Source of the DNA: Toxonevra muliebris
Lineage: Eukaryota; Arthropoda; Insecta; Diptera; Pallopteridae
Direction of reading: 5' to 3'
NCBI GenBank assembly: GCA_963691655.1
Contig: OY829329.1
Coordinates: 80,284,613-80,348,612 of the forward strand
DNA length: 64,000 bases
Of this stretch, positions 37,101-47,399 are shown in pieces. A model generated the notes under the pieces. The model saw only the letters and a program-made list of their open reading frames with translations, ran no database searches and was not told where the DNA came from. The position numbers were made by a program, and so were the translations under genes. Position 1 is the stretch's first letter; the number at the start of each line of letters is the position of its first letter.

Positions 37101-40100
37101 AAAAGCATTAACATATAGGTACACATATAGGTACGCTTTTAAAAAACTCAAAATACGCTTTTGCCCCGCTCAGTTGTGTTGCTGATATGAAAACCAAAAA
37201 TTTTAAAATTTAACCCATGCACACGAATAACATGCAGACATATCGTCGCCTGAGAATTGATTTGGCGTATGTGTATAAGTATTCCTATGCCTAGATGCCA
37301 AATCAATACTCAGGTGACGATATTGTATATGAGGATGGTATTCTCGCCGCGACATGGTAATGTTTTGCAATAAAATTCAGCGCTTCAATGCAGCAACAGC
37401 ACCAGTTGAGACACCAGTTTTTCAGTTGCTTTTAGACATTTGTTAAATTGCTTCCCCTTGATATTGCCTTTGGTACTTACAAACAACCGCTAATCGGCCA
37501 AACCCAATATATCCTGTGCATAGATACTATGTATAATAATATAATATACATTGTATATGTATATGTTTATAACTCTTATCATTTCTTATCTTAACGCAAA
37601 CTTTTTATACAAGAACTCCATTTTAATTTATTTAAGATTTTTTTGTTGTTCATCCGAATGTGGTTATGTTACTAGTGCAAAGTGAAAAGTCAAGAATTAT
37701 TGTCATTACTTATTGTTATTTATTTTCAGATGGCGAATACTTGTTTGCCGATCCGGAGAGCAAGCTTTCGAAATATGGTCCAAAAAGCTGGCGGTCTTCA
37801 CATACACATGTAAGTTGCTTCCTTATATAAATATCTCTGCGATAGGTATGTAGATAGTCGTATTGTAAATTAACTATATAAAATAATTTGATTTCAGGGT
37901 TTGGATGCAAATGGACGACCACTCCTAGAACTACATTTTCGCGTGCAGTTCTACATAGAGAGCCCGTTCATATTGAAAGATGAGACTTCCAGACACAATT
38001 ATTTCTTGCAATTAAAATATAATGCCTTACAACGGGATATTCCAAAAGAATATTCCGAACAATCAATGATACTATTAGGAAGTTTAGCATTACAAGCAGA
38101 TTTGGGTGATGCACCGCCGGTCGAAACATCAGCAATAACAACAATAACCAATTCAACGAAAGTAAAAAGATCCGCAGGAAACGAGTGTGGTAGCAAGGAC
38201 CATGCATCTCTTCTATCCACAACATCTGCTGGTAAAGTTAGTACAATAAGTTCTGTGTCAACAACAGGAGCAGCAGCAATATCTACAACAACATTGCCAA
38301 AGATCAATAAAAAAACAATAAGTGCTCATGAAAATATTCTACGTTTGTCGACATATGTTACATCAACAGTTCAAACCCCAGCACCGACCATAATAAAATC
38401 TTCATCAGCATCATCTTCATCATCTGCATTTCCTATTGGCGGTAGTTTGAAACGTAACTTAGGAGCAATGGCAGCGACATTATCACCATCGTCCACGCCT
38501 TTATCAGTTAATTGTGGCACTGCACTGCATATTGCAACACCATCTACAATCACTTTTTCTTCCACAAATCCGACGGCATTACACACTCAAACGAGCTACT
38601 TTCGTGTGGAAGATTACCTGCCAGCAGGGCTATGCACTGCTTGGGCTTTAAGTGCGTTGCGAGCTCATCATCAAGAGAACCAGGGAATGTCCACGGCTGA
38701 TGCTGAACTCCATTACATCCGTCAGGCGAGCATTGTACATGAAAGTATTAATGCGCACACATTCCGCATGCGTTTAACTAAGAATGAAATTGGCCCAGGC
38801 AGGTCGTGGTTTATCGTATATGCGAAAGGTATAAAGATTTTCAGTACCGATGATGATCCACAACAGCTGGTTACTACCTTTCTCTGGCCCAATATAACAA
38901 AACTTTCGTTCGAGCGCAAAAAATTCGAAATACGCTCAGGAGACAGCAAAATTACTCTTTATGCTACATCAGATGATAAGAATAAGATGCTGTTAACACT
39001 TTGTAAAGAGACGCACCAATTTAGCATGAAAATCGCTGCGCGTCTAAAAGAGGTTATTAAACGTGAAGAGGAGGAAAGCAATTGTTTGCATGCTTGTTAC
39101 ATCTACTCACGTAGTTTACATTTGCCATATAAAAACAAAAATGATCAACGTATTTCTGTTATTTCAAGCACAAGTTCGAATACAACGTCAGGTATTGTTA
39201 GCGATCGTGTGCACTCGGAAGACGAGCTAGAGATTATGATTAACACTCCTCCGGTTTCTATCGCCGCACCTTCTACCGAGAGCTTAGCACTGGCACATCT
39301 CTTAGATCGGCCTAGTGTTAGTCGACAAACTTCATCAGTAGGACAAGTATCACTTAAGGATTTAGAAGATCAACTGGTTGCATTATCAGTGCGTCAGGCA
39401 CAAAATCAACAATCTTGTAGTTCTGGTGGTAGTGAAACTCCACCAGAATTGAATAATACATCGGACAACTCATCAGCCAGTGACTCTAATCCAACATGTT
39501 CACAACGCACTGTGGACTCGTCTACTACTACCGATTCACCCAGTTCACAGCATAATATAGGCTCTCAATGTTCATCCACATGCAGTACTGTAGTCGTTGC
39601 ATCGGCCTCAGAATCCATAATCAATGATCTGGCATCATTGACGGTGCACACTAACACAAATTCTACACCCACGCAACGTCGAAATTCCACATCAAGTAGC
39701 CTTGAGCTAGGCTTTAGTCATACCGCACAAAACTCCACGCTAAGTGAAGCAGAATCATTTGTTCCATCTACACGTGATGATACTGAGAGTATTTCCGGAG
39801 TTTATACACTCGCACAAGGTGTCCCACCAACCGAAACATCAGGTGTGTATACAATGCATAGCAGCGAAATGACGGGGCAATCTTCAGAAATTGCTGAATC
39901 CGAAAAGAGCTCCCACTATGGTATATTTCATCCCTCAAAAAATGAAGTTAGTAAACATCATTTGCGTGCACCTCATCCAAACTTGGACTTGGTTGATGGG
40001 GGGAATTATAACAGTAAACGAATAAAAAATGAGGAGTTTCGTTTACGATCAGATTCAAATGTGAGTGCGAGTGATTCGTTTCGTGGTGATGGTAGCGATC

Positions 40101-42743
40101 CAACTGACAATAAACATACATTACTCTCTGCCGAGGAATTGACGGATTTGATTGTGGGTCGCGGGACTTATCCCAATCGTAAAACAGTGTCAAGCACGCT
40201 TGACTCTGATTGTGATTACGTTACTTTGCCGCTACCAATGGAAGGTGAATCGTACATACAAGGGCATCAAGACACTGCACCCACTGAAGATCATGTCGAA
40301 GATTTGATGAATGACTTGTTGGCAACTGATCCACCGGCGCCACCAAAACGCATGGACAGTAATGGCTTAAATCGTGCAAACCTTGCTACTTTGAGTAATA
40401 TACGCATGCGCTCACCTCCTCCTTACAATGCATCACATGATAAAACTGGTCTATGTGGTCCTCCCATTCGCAATTCTTTGCCAGTTAAGCCGATAGTCTC
40501 AACCACATCATCATCTAATGTGCCATCGACGGTTATAACAATTGAAACTAAAACAGTACCAAAAGGAACATCATCAATTTCATTTGCTTCCGCTGCCATA
40601 CGACGACGTGATCCTCCGCCATATCCTTTATCAGTCAGACCACGTCCCACTTCTTTAATTTCGGTCGCATCCACGATGTCTTCACTCAATCATTCCAGTA
40701 ACACACTCAGTATAGCCGAAGGCTCCACGACATCACTTAAGTCTGAGGAGGCCACCGCACGTTTTATAACTACTCGGCCACAAATTAGCATTCTAAAAGC
40801 ACATACCAGTATAGTAAATGAGAACCATAGGCCTAGCTATGCAGCACCTACTACTTATTCCTCAGCCGCTTCATCCACAGGTTCTGTCTTTAACCATCAT
40901 ATATCGAGCCATTCGGTACATAACTCCAATTATGCTGGTGGCTCACAAACATCGCTTAGCTTAAATCCTCATTCCGCATCTAGAGCTACACCATCGTCCA
41001 TGTCTGCCACTGCAGTAGCACATGTAACAGCAGCTGCTGTCGGAGTTGGTGTTATACCAAGCACCATCGGTATTCCTATAGTCCCATACAGTCTACATGG
41101 GACACACAATAGTATGACATCCGCTATGAAGCCAAAACAACCACACACATGTGTACTGCTACCGGTTATAAAGCCAAGGCAATTTTTGCCACCACCTCCA
41201 CCCAATTTGCCACGTCAACCACCTCCTCCGCCACCAGCTCAACTGGCAGGCGTCTACACAAGCCAATTAGCGCGTAAACAGCTCGAACTGTACCAACAGC
41301 AGCTCTACAGCGATGTTGACTATGTCATTTATCCCATTCAGGATCCTGCGGTCAGTCAGCAGGAGTATCTCGACGCCAAACAAGGATCGATATTTGCAGC
41401 AATGGCACAATCCTCACAACCACCACATCCATATTTAGCTTACCATACGTCTAGCGCGCATGCCGGTGGGTGGGACACATGCAAAGGGCACGCCGTTTAC
41501 CGCAGCACTCCATACTTACCACTCGCTTTGTCGGCAAACTCACGTTACGCTTCAACCCAGAACTTATCAGACACTTATGTACAGTTACCAAGTGCTTATT
41601 CACCACTGTACAGTCCTTCTATGGCCAGTTTGTGTTCAACTTTTGAACCACCTCCACCACCTCCTCTGCACCCAGCACTGGTAGCTACTGCGGCCAATGC
41701 GTCAAACTTTTTTGCACGATCACGCTCAGACGATAATATTCTGAATTCGATTGACACATTGCCAAAAGTCAAACGGTTGCCTCCACCGCCACCACCACCA
41801 TATGTTAATCGACGTTTAAAAAAGCCACCCGTACCAGCACCCACTGAAAAACCACCTCCAAGTAAGTAACGTACTATAATCTAACTTTCTTAATTCGAAT
41901 TCCATTTATTGTTTTACAGTTCCTTCCAAACCGTCTTCAACTTTGACCAATAATATAATAGTGTTGCCCACCACAAGCCAAACACAAAAACGCAGTCATC
42001 AATTCATGCCACAAACTTTAAATACCACTGGCCATAATATGAGCCAAATGACGAAAACATCAAGCGGTGCACAATGGGCAGGTGAACGTCCTAGGCCTGA
42101 TGGCATAGGCTTGAATCATGGCAGCAGCAGCATTCTTGCACACTTGCAAGCCTCTGTTGCAGCAGCAAATCGAGGATCAAACAATATTGCAAAAAATCCA
42201 ACAAACACATCCTTATCATGTAGCGGATCCAGCGGTAGTACTGGCACAACCTCTGCAACAGCAAATGCACTAGATATTGCTCTGTTGCGTGAGAAAAGCA
42301 AACATCTGGACCTTCCACTTATCTCGGCGCTCTGTAATGATCGGTCGTTGCTGAAACAAACAAAGGTTCTCGTAAATCCAAAGCACCCACGAGTCCCATC
42401 TAATAAACTTAGCAGCACAGTGAAAACAACGGCAACAGCATCGTCAAGCCCAATCTCATCTTCGGTAGCGTCATACCACACCTCTAGCAAATCGTTGTCC
42501 ACAATTTCATCTACGACGGTGGCAACTAATCAGAATAGCAGTAATATCATCACAGCAAACACAACATCGACTACCATACCAACAGTACAATTGAGTGCAG
42601 CCAAAACACGCAAAAGTTCTATTAGTCATCGCCATCCCAATGATAAATTGCCACCACTGCCAATGCAACTTGCTGAGGCCAATAATTACGTTATGGATCC
42701 CGCCATACTGAGACATCACAAAAGCTGCAACTCACAAATATGA
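25042..42743 (+). CDS. ex: Expanded, FERM-domain scaffold of the Hippo pathway
   Basis: Spliced CDS: 25042-25133, 25202-25347, 37730-37809, 37898-41861 and 41920-42743 (5106 nt, 1701 residues), with consistent phases and GT-AG introns of 68, 12382, 88 and 58 bp. Starts MRAFCTVSAPLEV, as in the fly orthologue. The FERM domain spans about residues 1-500 and carries two Ser/Thr/Ala-rich insertions (about 180-235 and 258-338). A Slimb/beta-TrCP-type degron, TSGIVS, is at 536-541. Three PPxY motifs (946-949, 1012-1015, 1405-1408) are the family's docking sites for WW domains of Yorkie. Proline-rich runs and a conserved C-terminal block (LLREKSKHLDLPLISALCND) follow. In Drosophila, Ex acts at the apical membrane with Merlin and Kibra to activate Warts and to hold Yorkie in the cytoplasm, limiting growth. 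The protein is some 270 residues longer than the roughly 1430-residue Drosophila form, largely from low-complexity insertions. Confidence 0.96.
25202..25347 (+). CDS. ex: expanded coding exon 2 (FERM F1 lobe)
   Basis: The acceptor is TACTATTTTAG at 25201, the donor GTAAGT at 25348. It starts with the last base of codon 31 and ends with the first base of the D codon that continues in exon 3. It encodes LLGNQQPKTLYFLVDAKSRV then REVYTQTCLHFATQGMLDTE, the ubiquitin-like F1 lobe. Confidence 0.95.
25902..26197 (-). mobile_element. SINE copy C: two tRNA-like units
   Basis: Minus strand. Head unit with box A TAGTCTAGTTAG and box B GGTTGCGGGTTCGATTCCC, then a shortened core (AATGGCAAAACC ... GGCGTAAAGCTGTAGGTCC). 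Then comes a second tRNA-like unit beginning TGCCTCGGTGATTTAGTGGC and ending with the box B-like GGGCTCGATTCCC. An 8-bp direct repeat, AATTGGTA, at 25894-25901 and 26198-26205 may be the target-site duplication. It belongs with copy D as a dimeric subfamily. Confidence 0.7.
26781..27978. mobile_element. Foldback element with inverted arms of over 150 bp
   Basis: The left end GCAAACGGGTGACATACCG and TTCTAACTAATTCGGGGT is matched in inverted order at 27930-27974. Pairing continues through GTGATAACCGTTTTGCTCCG, CAGCAGCGTTTTATAC and the TATACTAC words near 26910 and 27855. A second paired block, TTTCAGAACAATCGGCT at 27156, is matched at 27775. The left arm has an 11-bp insertion. No transposase. 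The superfamily is unknown. Confidence 0.8.
28011..29290. mobile_element. Nested inverted-repeat elements (CTGTTCACGT ends)
   Basis: The outer ends are CTGTTCACGT at 28011 and ACGTGAACAG at 29281-29290. Inside, about 28132-28841 forms its own inverted repeat: GATGTTACACGATCAAT then TTTTGCTGTCAA, against TTGACAGCAAAAAATTGACC then GTGTAACATC. The last 100 bp (29193-29290) is a third small palindrome, CTGTTCACGTACTTT to AAAGTACGTGAACAG. AGCTGCAAATT.CTA.TAG occurs directly at 28103 and 29170. Non-coding. Confidence 0.65.
29305..30440 (+). repeat. Repeat family G, copy 1
   Basis: It starts ACTAGTCGGTAAGGCC then CGGTAACCGGGGCTATTTTT. It has a middle block GAATTTTAAAAAACTTCCGA and ends GTAGCACTTCTGGAT ... 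GATGTAGTTGCACTAATAAA. All three blocks occur in the same order at 59602-60152. The middle of this copy carries about 500 extra bases. No coding sequence; class unknown. Confidence 0.6.
30441..31761. other. Intronic DNA without recognised feature
   Basis: T-rich. A 98-codon plus-strand frame at 30956-31252 has no motif and lies inside the ex intron. Confidence 0.4.
31762..31820 (-). repeat. tRNA-like fragment (SINE head or tRNA pseudogene)
   Basis: The minus strand reads TGTGGCTCAGTTGGTTCAG (box A) and CAGGTTCGAGCCTGG (box B) 20-odd bases apart, followed by an A/T-rich tail. The acceptor stem does not close, so it is not a functional tRNA gene. It differs from the SINE heads elsewhere in this window. 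Confidence 0.55.
32640..33790 (+). pseudogene. Ty3/gypsy-type LTR retroelement, decayed integrase region
   Basis: Multiple interrupted frames follow the order of a retroelement integrase. There is an H-x3-H type stretch (HVHEKLGHFG) near 32820. Next comes a first acidic site in IDHFGPFP near 33016, then SDRGTSF near 33172, then GQVERVHRALKN near 33280. A C-terminal domain with RGPYVIQKVL is near 33667. Stops and shifts break it throughout, and no gag, protease or polymerase was seen, nor clear LTRs. Decayed genomic copy with no coding potential. Ty3/gypsy rather than BEL/Pao is my preferred reading, from the overall motif wording. Confidence 0.72.
33791..37239. other. Intronic DNA; possible small inverted-repeat element at 34405-35010
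   Basis: CCTAAGGTGAACACCTTAGG at 33883-33902 is a perfect 20-base palindrome just past the retroelement remnant. At 34405-35010, CAAAGGGCACATTTGAC and AATGTAGGGTACCTTTGA have inverted, imperfect counterparts near 34940-35010, which may mark a decayed MITE. Nothing else is recognised up to the hairpin at 37240. Confidence 0.3.
37240..37323 (+). ncRNA. miRNA-precursor-like hairpin in expanded intron 2 (candidate)
   Basis: The 5' arm 37240-37268 pairs with the 3' arm 37295-37323 over 29 positions. There is a single A-A mismatch (37255/37308), two G-U pairs (37248/37315 and 37267/37296) and a 26-nt loop. Arm words are ATATCGTCGCCTGAG and ATTGATTTGGC, against GCCAAATCAAT and CTCAGGTGACGATAT. Size and loop fit an animal pre-miRNA, but pairing stops at the base of the arms, so the usual lower stem is weak. 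A tiny MITE is the main alternative. I do not recognise either arm as a known miRNA. Confidence 0.4.
37730..37809 (+). CDS. ex: expanded coding exon 3 (FERM F1/F2)
   Basis: The acceptor is TTATTTTCAG at 37729, the donor GTAAGT at 37810. It encodes DGEYLFADPESKLSKYGPKS then WRSSHTH, completing the codon opened in exon 2 across the 12.4-kb intron. Confidence 0.95.
37898..41861 (+). CDS. ex: expanded coding exon 4 (FERM F2/F3, degron, PPxY)
   Basis: The acceptor is GATTTCAG at 37897. The donor is GTAAGT directly after A41861, so the frame passes P-P-P-I-P-S-K into exon 5; reading through instead hits TAA at once. This 3964-bp exon contains most of the FERM domain, both long low-complexity insertions, the TSGIVS degron and all three PPxY motifs. 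Confidence 0.96.
41920..42743 (+). CDS. ex: expanded coding exon 5 (C terminus)
   Basis: The acceptor is GTTTTACAG at 41919. It encodes residues 1428-1701 with the conserved blocks KTSSGAQWAGERPRP, ALDIALLREKSKHLDL and SHRHPNDKLPPLPMQL, separated by Ser/Thr/Asn-rich stretches. TGA stop at 42741-42743. Confidence 0.94.
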
Positions 42744-44757
42744 ACATAATATCAAAATTCTATTGAGTGCAGCCTATTGTTGGGCAATAGTTTGAGAAGT
42801 ATTCGTTTTGTGATACTTGAAGGTGTCAAATACTTATGCTCAGAAGTCTCATTCACGTGTTACTTTCTTTTCCTAAATATTGCATAATGTTGAGTTTAAC
42901 TGCGAGAATTAGTATTTTCGTTTATTTGAAGAGATGAAGAACTTTTATTTGAAATATAATTTTTCTAAACAATCTATCACAGAGTTTCGGTAGGAACCAT
43001 TTGAATTAGTTTGTTAAAAACAACAGTCATCAGTGAATCAGAAAAGAGCTCTCAATTTTGCACCATTAGAATCTTCTGAGCTTATAGGAAGCAACCTAAC
43101 AGAAAATGCGCAATCCAAGGATTAATGGCAATGGCATCTATATGCAATGAAGTGAGAACAATGAAAAGATGGAAGTATTATAAACTAATATAGCGATATA
43201 ATTCAATATGTGTATAGGCTCAGCATTGGCTTTGAGATTATTACAGGCTCATTGCTCCTTACTATCAAAAAGCATTAGGCAATCATAAGGTGTCCGAGTT
43301 TGTTATAAAGTCTTCCTCTGAGATTGCTTGCTTCTATTTCTCAGAAATATTGCATGAGAAATGTGGCATATCCCACGTTACTATTAATCATGCAATTCTA
43401 ACAATGAAAACTAACCTCATTTCAAGAAAAATCAGTTAAAACTAACTAAATCTAGTCACTTTTAGAATGAGAAAAATGAATATTAAAAAAAAAGCAAAAA
43501 AAAAAAGAAAAGAAACGTCAACAATACTCAAGTATAAAATACAATTACTAAATTCCCGATTATTATACCTTATAATTTAAATTTTTTTAATTACTGTAAG
43601 TAAATGTTTTTACAGCTTGTGTTATACATAAGTGTTTAAAACATACTACCGCACATTTTCATTTCAAATATTTTTTAAGTACCGAAAATCATTAATGAAT
43701 TCCGCCCAAACATCTGTGATTGATTTTTTTATTAATCTTATTTTACAAATTTTAGTTTAAAACCAACGAATAAACAAACAAAAACAGAAACATGAACAGA
43801 AAATTACTCACAATTAGCAGTTAAGTTAATTTTATGCTAAAGTTTAGAATTAAGCAAAGTGAAAAAACACAAAGTGAACATGAATTTCTTGCTAACGAAC
43901 AAAACGAAAGTATTTCACCCCTTTCATTAGTATTAGAAAAAGAAGGAAAACAGAACGAGTATTTTTCGATTATTTTAAAAACAAAAATATTTATTGCCTA
44001 GACTTGCCCCACCGTACACTACGTATGATGAATTAGCAAAAAATATAATAATTAAAAAATCCCCTCTCTCTTTTCTAACGCAAATCATGAGAGAAGGGAA
44101 AAAAACGAAAATGTGCAAAAAATATTTTTATTTTTTTCACAAAAATTTACGTAGGTTTTTCGCACCGAAAAGTCTATGGTTAAATGATGATTTGTGATTT
44201 AAAAACAAAATAAATATTTTTGCCATATTTTACCAATTTATTTTTAAATACGTAAAAATCAAATGCTGGATTTATACTGTTATCATATATTTAAAAAAGG
44301 AGTTAACTTCGTATACGACAATAAGATATTCCGATTTGAGGTAAACATAAAAAATGTTGCCTTAAAAACCTTAACATGTTATTGTTTGAATAAATAATAA
44401 ATAAAGCAAAATGAGTAAACATTCCCATTGATCAATAAAAATTAGTAGTATCATAAATAGGAAAGGCTGATTGCGCTTGATGTGTCTTTTAAGATTTTGA
44501 ATTTTATTAATTCAAAATCAAACAAGACGCAGCAACCTTCCGGCTATCCTTTAAATATAACTCAAAAATTGCATGTAATTCTCTTTTGTCATTTTCATAA
44601 TGTGAAAAGAGCCATTTTAATAAATTTGAATTAATATGCTTTCAATAACTGCTTTTCTTTTCTATGCTTGTTTTTATTGATATTGAAAAAAAAGAAAAAA
44701 AAAACAAATTCTTTAAAGCCAGCTGTGTAAGCATTTCTTATAAATTTAATAAATAAA
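42744..44757 (+). other. ex: expanded 3' UTR region with several poly(A) signals
   Basis: There is no further coding sequence after the TGA at 42743. AATAAA signals occur at 43769-43774, 44209-44214, 44389-44394, 44748-44753 and 44752-44757. The last pair is followed by a T-rich stretch (TTTTGTCTTTC), a plausible cleavage region. The true 3' end, or alternative ends, cannot be chosen from sequence. Confidence 0.55.
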
Positions 44758-45269
44758 AGTATATCATTTTAAACTTTTGTCTTTCAATTTTTAATTCTTG
44801 GCCAGGCATAGCGAACGAACGCACCTCGGGATTGGATAAAATACGGAACTTATGATATCCTTTTATTTGCTTTTCTTAACCCAGATAGATTGGAGATTAG
44901 TAAAACTAATCTTTGAAACCAATTTGCCTAACACCGTAATTTTTGTGGTAGTTCAAAATTAACTTTATTTTATCATGCAACACTGAATAAAACCAACTTT
45001 TGCATTGGATAATAGTAATATTTAATTTGTTTTTTTGTCACGGTAGGAATGTCTAGTGCGCACGAACAGGTTTAGTATGGTTTTAGGACTCTTCACAAAT
45101 TCAAAATAACATTCAGGTCTTTTAAGGATGTAGTCTGGTGTTCGAGTTTCAAAAACAACGATTTTTATTAATGCATTTCGAAAGTATAATATATTGAGAG
45201 TATACTGTTAAAATTTCAGACCAAAATCATTCAAAATAATTTTTCGTGGTGCAATTATCAGAAACTAAA

Positions 45270-45755
45270 AGCCGAGAACAAAGAAAGTACTTGTGTACAC
45301 CCACCTGCGTTTGATGAGGATACTGCAAACATTTTGAGGCCAATTTATGAAGAATTAATGTCTGACGATCTTTTGGAAAAGTGCATGCCTAGGCAAGAAT
45401 ACGCATAATAATAATGCGTATTGAATTTGGCTCCGAAGCATATTTTTGTAGAACAAAAGATCCTGGAAATTGCTACACTGACAGCTGCATGCATCTTCAA
45501 TGAGGGATTTATGCCTGTTGTAAAAATTATGGAGGTCATGGCTGTCGAAATTGGCCCGCACGCCATTTCTTATGCTAATCAATATAACAGTCACCGAATA
45601 ACAGGGGCGGAGAAGGCCACTTGTGAGGCTTCCAAAAATGCCAGAGCAAGCCGTAGGGCAGAAAAAGTTGCTGAGAATGATGCCTATGACAGTGGCGGAT
45701 ACAAGAATTCAAACACTTATGGCAGTAATAATTTATATGAAAATTGTACATAAAT
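45270..45755 (+). pseudogene. Mutator-like (MULE-type) transposase C-terminal fragment
   Basis: The plus strand encodes CVHPPAFDEDTANILRPIYE then LMSDDLLEKCMPRQ, a break at an AATAATAAT microsatellite around 45407, and then LAPKHIFVEQKILEIATLTA, FNEGFMPVVKIMEVM and SRRAEKVAENDAYDSGGY. The order (short acidic/helical part, a lost N-E-S-N-like site, an APKHIF strand, FN.G, then a basic helix and YxxGG end) is that of an insect transposase domain related to Mutator. The open part 45421-45753 is 110 codons. The reading is broken, so inactive. The family call is from memory of the motif order. Confidence 0.6.
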
Positions 45756-46063
45756 GGGCCAAAACACGCTAAGTGGGAATGAGCGAAAACATTTTTGTTT
45801 TCAAATCTAGCGCGTTTATGTTCATATTTTCTTAAGATACGTTCTATAGCATCGGGCAACACTGATATGTCTCGTGCGATGGAAAAATGGAGCGAAATCC
45901 ACATACAGGGAAAATGTTAAAAATAATTAATTAATGTTGTTTTCCGGTATTGCAATTATAAGAATAAGGAATAATCTTGCTGATTAAATCGAAATATTTG
46001 CAAAAATAATTTTTGTCGGTATTTTTGATGGCTGTGAAAGGTGCCACAAATTCACAGGTAACA

Positions 46064-46656
46064 GTGCAGACACACGAGAGCGCATTTCTTTGAAATTCTG
46101 CATTTCAAAATTAGGTGACACACTACAAAAAAGGAATTTAAAATTCTTTCCGACTCCATTATGTTATTTTTTTACTTAACACTGGAAGTACATGCTTTTT
46201 TTTATACGTATAGGTCATGCTTCGTCGAAACGATGACGGCATTATTCAAAGTGGTCATACATATGATCTATAACTTTGAAAGTTGATTGTTTCCCATTAT
46301 TTGGTTAATTTATCATACAGAAAAACAACAATGGACGTTTTTTTTTAACAAAATTTTTTCATAAATTAAATGCTTACCAACACTTACTTAGAAAGAAAAA
46401 TTGTAAAACGTAAACATGCGTCGTCGATTCGACGAAGCATGTCCTTCCGGGGTTAATAAATATTACAAGATCAGCTGTTATAAAAACAAAATCCAAAATG
46501 TCTAAAAAATGTAATAGATTTTAATTTTTTCCTGTCCTGTCCTCCAAAGGAATGAGTATGAAATGCAGAATTTTATTTAACACTTTTTGTATAGCGAAAT
46601 TTCGCATTTCAACGAAATGTTAAATTTGCCTGAAATACACTCTTGTGTCCGCTCAT
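46064..46656. mobile_element. MITE family H, copy 2 (with nested insertion)
   Basis: The ends are GTGCAGACACACGAGAGCGC on the left and CACTCTTGTGTCCGCTC on the right. The interior matches 21066-21515 block by block (CACTACAAAAAAGGAATTT, AAAATGTCTAAAAAATGTAA, CACTTTTTGTATAGCGAAAT). It is split by the TTAA-bounded insertion at 46180-46452. Confidence 0.7.
46180..46452. mobile_element. piggyBac-type MITE, TTAA target duplication
   Basis: It is flanked by TTAA at 46176-46179 and 46453-46456. The termini are CACTGGAAGTACATGC and, inverted, CCCCGGAAGGACATGC (13 of 16 identical). A subterminal inverted word CATGCTTCGTCGA lies near both ends. The paralogous site at 21245 has a single TTAA and no insertion, giving a natural empty-site control. 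273 bp, non-coding. Confidence 0.75.
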
Positions 46657-47399
46657 AACAGTCTGAAATTACAAAGAGTTGTTTTTACTAATACATGTTT
46701 TTCTGTCAATTTGGGTCTGATTTATGGAAAAATATAAAATTTGTAACATATAAACGCACTCCCAAACAAGTTCAGAAAATTAATAATTTTTTTTTTTTTG
46801 TTTTTTCCGGCATTAATCGTGCAGGACTTGAAATAATTTAAATTTTATATGGGTCCACCATACACAAAAATTAAAAGTTTCGAAAGGTTATAAAAGAAAT
46901 CCCAGATGGGAAGGAGAAAATCTGAATACAGGGTAGGAAATTTAGCGTTGCACTGAGTTATTTTTGTAAAACTAAAAAATTAAATTTCCAAGTTTGACGA
47001 AGAAACTCCCAGAAACTAAATAGCAGATTTAAATGATTTGCACAATAAAATAAAGATTTAAGGATTTTATATTCAGCAAATTTTCAAAAGATTAAAATGC
47101 ATGATATTTTCACGTCAATTTTTTTTAACCAATCTAGAAATCAAAAACTAAATAAGTGTTTCCTATTGTTAATATTCTTTGAACTTCAGATGAAATTTGA
47201 GTAGTTTAATCTGTTTGATTTACCAAAAGAATTTTACGTAAAATATGTAAACAAACCAAAATGAAAGTAAAAAAAAAATAATGAGCATGTTATTTTCTTT
47301 TTATTAAAATGGCTATAAATTTAAAAAAAAATTGTGATTTAATTAACTGCTGGCAATCTGCTTGTTGTGGTAAACGTCCTCTAACTTATTGTACTAAAT
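46657..47399. other. Intergenic, no feature recognised
   Basis: AT-rich with no motif-bearing frames. Confidence 0.4.

Larger units (their letters stand above)
25348..37729 (+). other. ex: expanded intron 2 (12.4 kb)
   Basis: It lies between two FERM exons with matching phase 1 junctions. It holds a dimeric SINE, foldback elements between 26.8 and 29.3 kb, a family G repeat, a tRNA-like fragment, a Ty3/gypsy-type remnant and a hairpin near the 3' end. Long first introns in fly growth regulators often carry enhancers; no binding-site cluster could be recognised here by eye. Confidence 0.9.

Noticed and set aside
37968..42719. Several antisense open frames across expanded exons
   Set aside because: They are complements of Ser/Thr/Pro-rich codons and have no motif or splice support.
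45575..45904. 109-codon minus-strand frame
   Set aside because: Shadow of the Mutator-like fragment on the other strand.
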